Shown piece by piece: positions 51,191 to 53,657 of a stretch of DNA of 53,657 nucleotides. Numbering within the stretch: the first letter of the stretch is position 1; each line of letters begins with the position of its first letter. The DNA comes from an uncultured Blastocatellia bacterium (GTDB lineage Bacteria > Acidobacteriota > Blastocatellia > Pyrinomonadales > Pyrinomonadaceae). Under the pieces are notes generated by a model that was not told the DNA's origin, ran no database searches, and saw only the letters and a program-made list of their open reading frames with translations. A program made the position numbers and the translations under genes. Location: contig CAMLLD010000044.1 of NCBI GenBank assembly GCA_946480785.1, positions 1 to 53,657 on the forward strand, given 5' to 3'.

Positions 51191-53657
51191 ACGAACAGTG
51201 CGGTTGTTGTGAAGGCATTCATAAGCTGACACCGGTAAGCACGCTCAACCGGCCGGGCCTGAGTGCGCTCAGTTATCGCGTGGGTACCCACGCCAGTTTT
51301 CTGGAGACTATGAAGGCGCGTCTTTCGAACCTGGAACTTGGACCAGAGGTATTCGAAGCAGTGGTTGAAGCAAGTGCAGCTCGCGCACGTCCGTTGTTGA
51401 GTCTGACGACCCGCGCGTCGTCTGATGCTTCCATCGCGTTTCTGGACGCGTGGGCTCTCGTCGCCGACGTGCTGACTTTTTATCAGGAACGAATAGCGAA
51501 CGAAGGTTTCCTGTCGACCGCTACCGAGCGGCGCTCGATTTTGGAACTGGCCCGGTTGGTTGGTTACCGGCTCCGTCCGGGTGTCGCAGCGAGTGTCTTT
51601 TTTGCCTATACGCTCGAGAAGAATACCGCCGTTGAGATTCCTGCGGGCGCGCGCGCCGCCAGCGTGCCTGGGCCGGGCGAGCTGCCGCAGTCGTTTGAGA
51701 CTTCCGAAAAACTGCTGGCGAGATATGAGTGGAACAGTCTTAAGCCTCGTTTGACTCAGGCTCAAGTGATCACGTTAGACAATGCCTTTGGCACAGACGC
51801 AGCCACGCGCGAGGTCGTGTACTTTGACGGGATTTCGACAAAGTTAACCATTGGCGACGCACTTCTTTTTCGCCTCGGTGACGAACCCGGCCAGTTGGTG
51901 CTGCGTCTGATCGAAGCCGTGGATCCTCAAGCCGGCGATAACCGCACTGAAGTCAGGCTGGTCCAGTTTGAGGCGTCAGATGCGATCGCCGATCGGTTGC
52001 GGTCGTTCATTGACGACGCTGCCGATCGTTTTCCTGGAACCAAACTCGCTGACGAAGCCGTCGCAATCCTGAAGGATCTGGCCCAGGGCCGCTCGATCGA
52101 GTTATTGAACGACGCCAGGGGCCGGTTGGAAGAAGTGCATGAAGTGGCTCAGAAACGAAGAGCCAGTCGTGTGGAAGCATGGCTCGACGAAGTAATCAAG
52201 GTCGTGGAGACACTCCAGACTTCAGCTTCGACAGGCGCCGGGGATACCGCTGTTTCCGCCACCCGCGACATGCAGCTCTCCGGTTTTGGCAGTCTGTTTG
52301 CGCTGCTCGAACCATTGTCGATAACCCCGTCCAGACAACCGGCGAGCTCATTACAACTGGGCCGGACCAGCGGAAAAACATTTGCGGCACAGTCTGACAT
52401 CGCACCGCAGCTAATAACCGCGCTTAAACCCGATGCCGCGCCGGCGCTCTACCAGGCTTGGTCCAATGTGCAAGGGCCTGCCAGCGATATTGAGGTGGCG
52501 GCGATTCGTGTCAAAGCAGGACTGTTCCCGGGAACCTATCCCGGCGATGCGAAGGTCACGTCAGGAAACGAGGTCACAACCACCTTCACCCCTCCTACTC
52601 TTTTAAACTCGTGGGGCGATCTGATTCGCACCAGTAATCATCGACCAACCGCTATCGCACTCGACGGTGTTTACGACCAGATCCGGCCGGGCAGTTGGAT
52701 CGCGATCGATCGTCCCGGTGCTACACCGAACAGTCATGTAGTGACCTATCATCAAGTAGTAGACGTTCAGACTCGCGCGCGCTCGACCACGAGTAGCAGT
52801 TACACCGCCCGCCTCACGCAACTGCGCATAACCCCGGACTGGCTGAACGACCTCTCGAGTTCGGCCCTTGAATCAGTCCTGGGATCGCCGCAGATTCTTC
52901 GTGCCACTCTCGTCTATGCTCAAGCCGAGCCGTTGAAGCTGGCGGAAGAACCGCTGGACAGAGACATTGCCGGCAATAGTATCGAGCTCGCTGAACTCTA
53001 TGCCGGTCTTAATTCGGGACGCTGGCTCATCGTCTCAGGTGAGCGAACCGATATTCCGAACGTTACGGGAGTCGTCGCCAGCGAGCTCGTGATGTTGGCT
53101 GGAGTTACACAAGGCACACCGAAAGAACAGTGCGTGCCCTTCCCAAAGAACATTGTTCCGTTTGAGAGTGTCGCCTTCATTACCGATCCCAACGCGGCAA
53201 ATGATCGGCTGGTAGTGGGCACACTCTCCAAAGCGGGACGTGAGATGCTTAGCAACCTGGCGGAGCCGTCCGTACCGAACCAACAGTTTTGCGAACCCGT
53301 CCAACTCGCACCGGGGCTGTTAGTGGATGCCTATGTGCCGACGAAAAAGGAAAAGGATGGAGCCTTTGCGGCCTTTAAGAAAACTTTTAGTGTACCGGCT
53401 GCTATCTCCTCTTCGAATGGATCGCAGCAAGAGCTCTTTGGCTGGCGCATCAAACATCCGGTCGATCCTCCGCACACAACTCTGCTGCTGGCAAACCAAC
53501 TCGCTTACTCATACGACCCTTTGACCGTAACGATCTATGGCAACGTAGTAAAAGCCACTCACGGTGAAACAAAGAACGAAGTGCTTGGCAGTGGCGCCGG
53601 CAGCCAGGAGATGCAGCAGCTCGAAACGCAAATGTCGGCGAAGCGAACCGTCTCGTC
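51187..53657 (+). CDS. Second large eCIS baseplate protein (gp6/Afp12-like), 3' end off window
   Basis: The frame stays open from the ATG at 51187 to the window edge, about 823 residues. A Cys-rich start (NEQCGCCEGIHKLTP) leads to ALSYRVGTHASFLETMKARL and AFLDAWALVADVLTFYQERI, then RRSILELARLVGYRLRPGV. This is the N-terminal pattern of the second wedge protein in Afp/PVC loci. Near the visible end LTVTIYGNVVKATHGETKNE followed by VLGSGAGSQEMQQ is a motif shared by this family, where it joins a FGDG-type domain. The rest, including any fibre-attachment domain, is outside the window. Confidence 0.9.
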   Translation, partial: MNEQCGCCEGIHKLTPVSTLNRPGLSALSYRVGTHASFLETMKARLSNLELGPEVFEAVVEASAARARPLLSLTTRASSDASIAFLDAWALVADVLTFYQERIANEGFLSTATERRSILELARLVGYRLRPGVAASVFFAYTLEKNTAVEIPAGARAASVPGPGELPQSFETSEKLLARYEWNSLKPRLTQAQVITLDNAFGTDAATREVVYFDGISTKLTIGDALLFRLGDEPGQLVLRLIEAVDPQAGDNRTEVRLVQFEASDAIADRLRSFIDDAADRFPGTKLADEAVAILKDLAQGRSIELLNDARGRLEEVHEVAQKRRASRVEAWLDEVIKVVETLQTSASTGAGDTAVSATRDMQLSGFGSLFALLEPLSITPSRQPASSLQLGRTSGKTFAAQSDIAPQLITALKPDAAPALYQAWSNVQGPASDIEVAAIRVKAGLFPGTYPGDAKVTSGNEVTTTFTPPTLLNSWGDLIRTSNHRPTAIALDGVYDQIRPGSWIAIDRPGATPNSHVVTYHQVVDVQTRARSTTSSSYTARLTQLRITPDWLNDLSSSALESVLGSPQILRATLVYAQAEPLKLAEEPLDRDIAGNSIELAELYAGLNSGRWLIVSGERTDIPNVTGVVASELVMLAGVTQGTPKEQCVPFPKNIVPFESVAFITDPNAANDRLVVGTLSKAGREMLSNLAEPSVPNQQFCEPVQLAPGLLVDAYVPTKKEKDGAFAAFKKTFSVPAAISSSNGSQQELFGWRIKHPVDPPHTTLLLANQLAYSYDPLTVTIYGNVVKATHGETKNEVLGSGAGSQEMQQLETQMSAKRTVS

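Overview
The window reads like a chromosomal segment from a member of the Acidobacteriota, most likely a Blastocatellia/Pyrinomonadales-type organism. The pointers are two adjacent secreted VWFA proteins of the acidobacterial type, an M61 PDZ peptidase and an LTA4H-like M1 peptidase, a pseudopilus/secretin operon whose secretin ends in a cohesin-like domain, and dispersed GC-rich palindromic repeats. The taxonomic call is inference; there is no rRNA here.

Layout. 1-1515 (minus): a three-gene unit of ECF sigma factor, zinc-finger membrane anti-sigma-like protein and the start of a secreted bactofilin-like protein. 1555-1965: dispersed palindromic repeats and a 19-bp tandem repeat. 1960-9944 (minus): type II secretion/type IV pilus-like operon in the order GspF, GspE, secretin, two pseudopilins, PilM-like. 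10044-13773 (plus): O-methyltransferase, a 29-bp perfect inverted repeat, then two secreted VWA proteins. 13776-15182 (minus): a cNMP-binding/DUF1003 protein and a low-affinity iron permease-like protein. 15222-20434 (minus): a compact bacterial microcompartment locus (two BMC-H shell proteins, one BMC-P vertex protein, an acylating aldehyde dehydrogenase with an elaborate tail, an ACT-domain protein, a zinc-ribbon membrane protein and a UPF0210/DUF711 protein). No phosphotransacylase, alcohol dehydrogenase or signature enzyme is visible. 20622-29809: housekeeping and peptidase genes (M1 peptidase, unknown membrane protein, RodZ-like HTH protein, guaB, diacylglycerol-kinase-like, M61 peptidase, AlaX-like editing protein).

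29911-53657 is the accessory part. A tRNA-Ala(CGC) with a good promoter is followed, 88 bases after its CCA end, by the decayed C-terminus of a tyrosine integrase, a dead insertion sequence, and then a tightly coupled operon for an extracellular contractile injection system (eCIS, Afp/PVC-like). The operon encodes sheath, tube, baseplate chaperone, a disordered linker-type protein, DUF4255 tail terminator, AAA ATPase, a small protein, a tandem set of candidate cargo proteins, tube/LysM-like baseplate proteins, gp27-like hub, gp5/gpV spike, a PAAR-like tip, gp25, a gpJ-like wedge and a second large baseplate protein that runs off the window.

The most interesting material is the cargo set at 40336-45077. 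It holds four consecutive genes that share an N-terminal Gln-Arg-Lys-Cys zinc-knuckle-like tag (C-x-C-G-x-H-x5/6-C-x2-C). Three of these also carry all or part of a DUF4157 module, followed by different C-termini: an OmpA-like plus M35-type metalloprotease, a second HExxH zincin-like domain, and an OmpA-like plus a Cys-containing domain I do not recognise. The tRNA and integrase remnant suggest that the whole eCIS cluster arrived as a genomic island.
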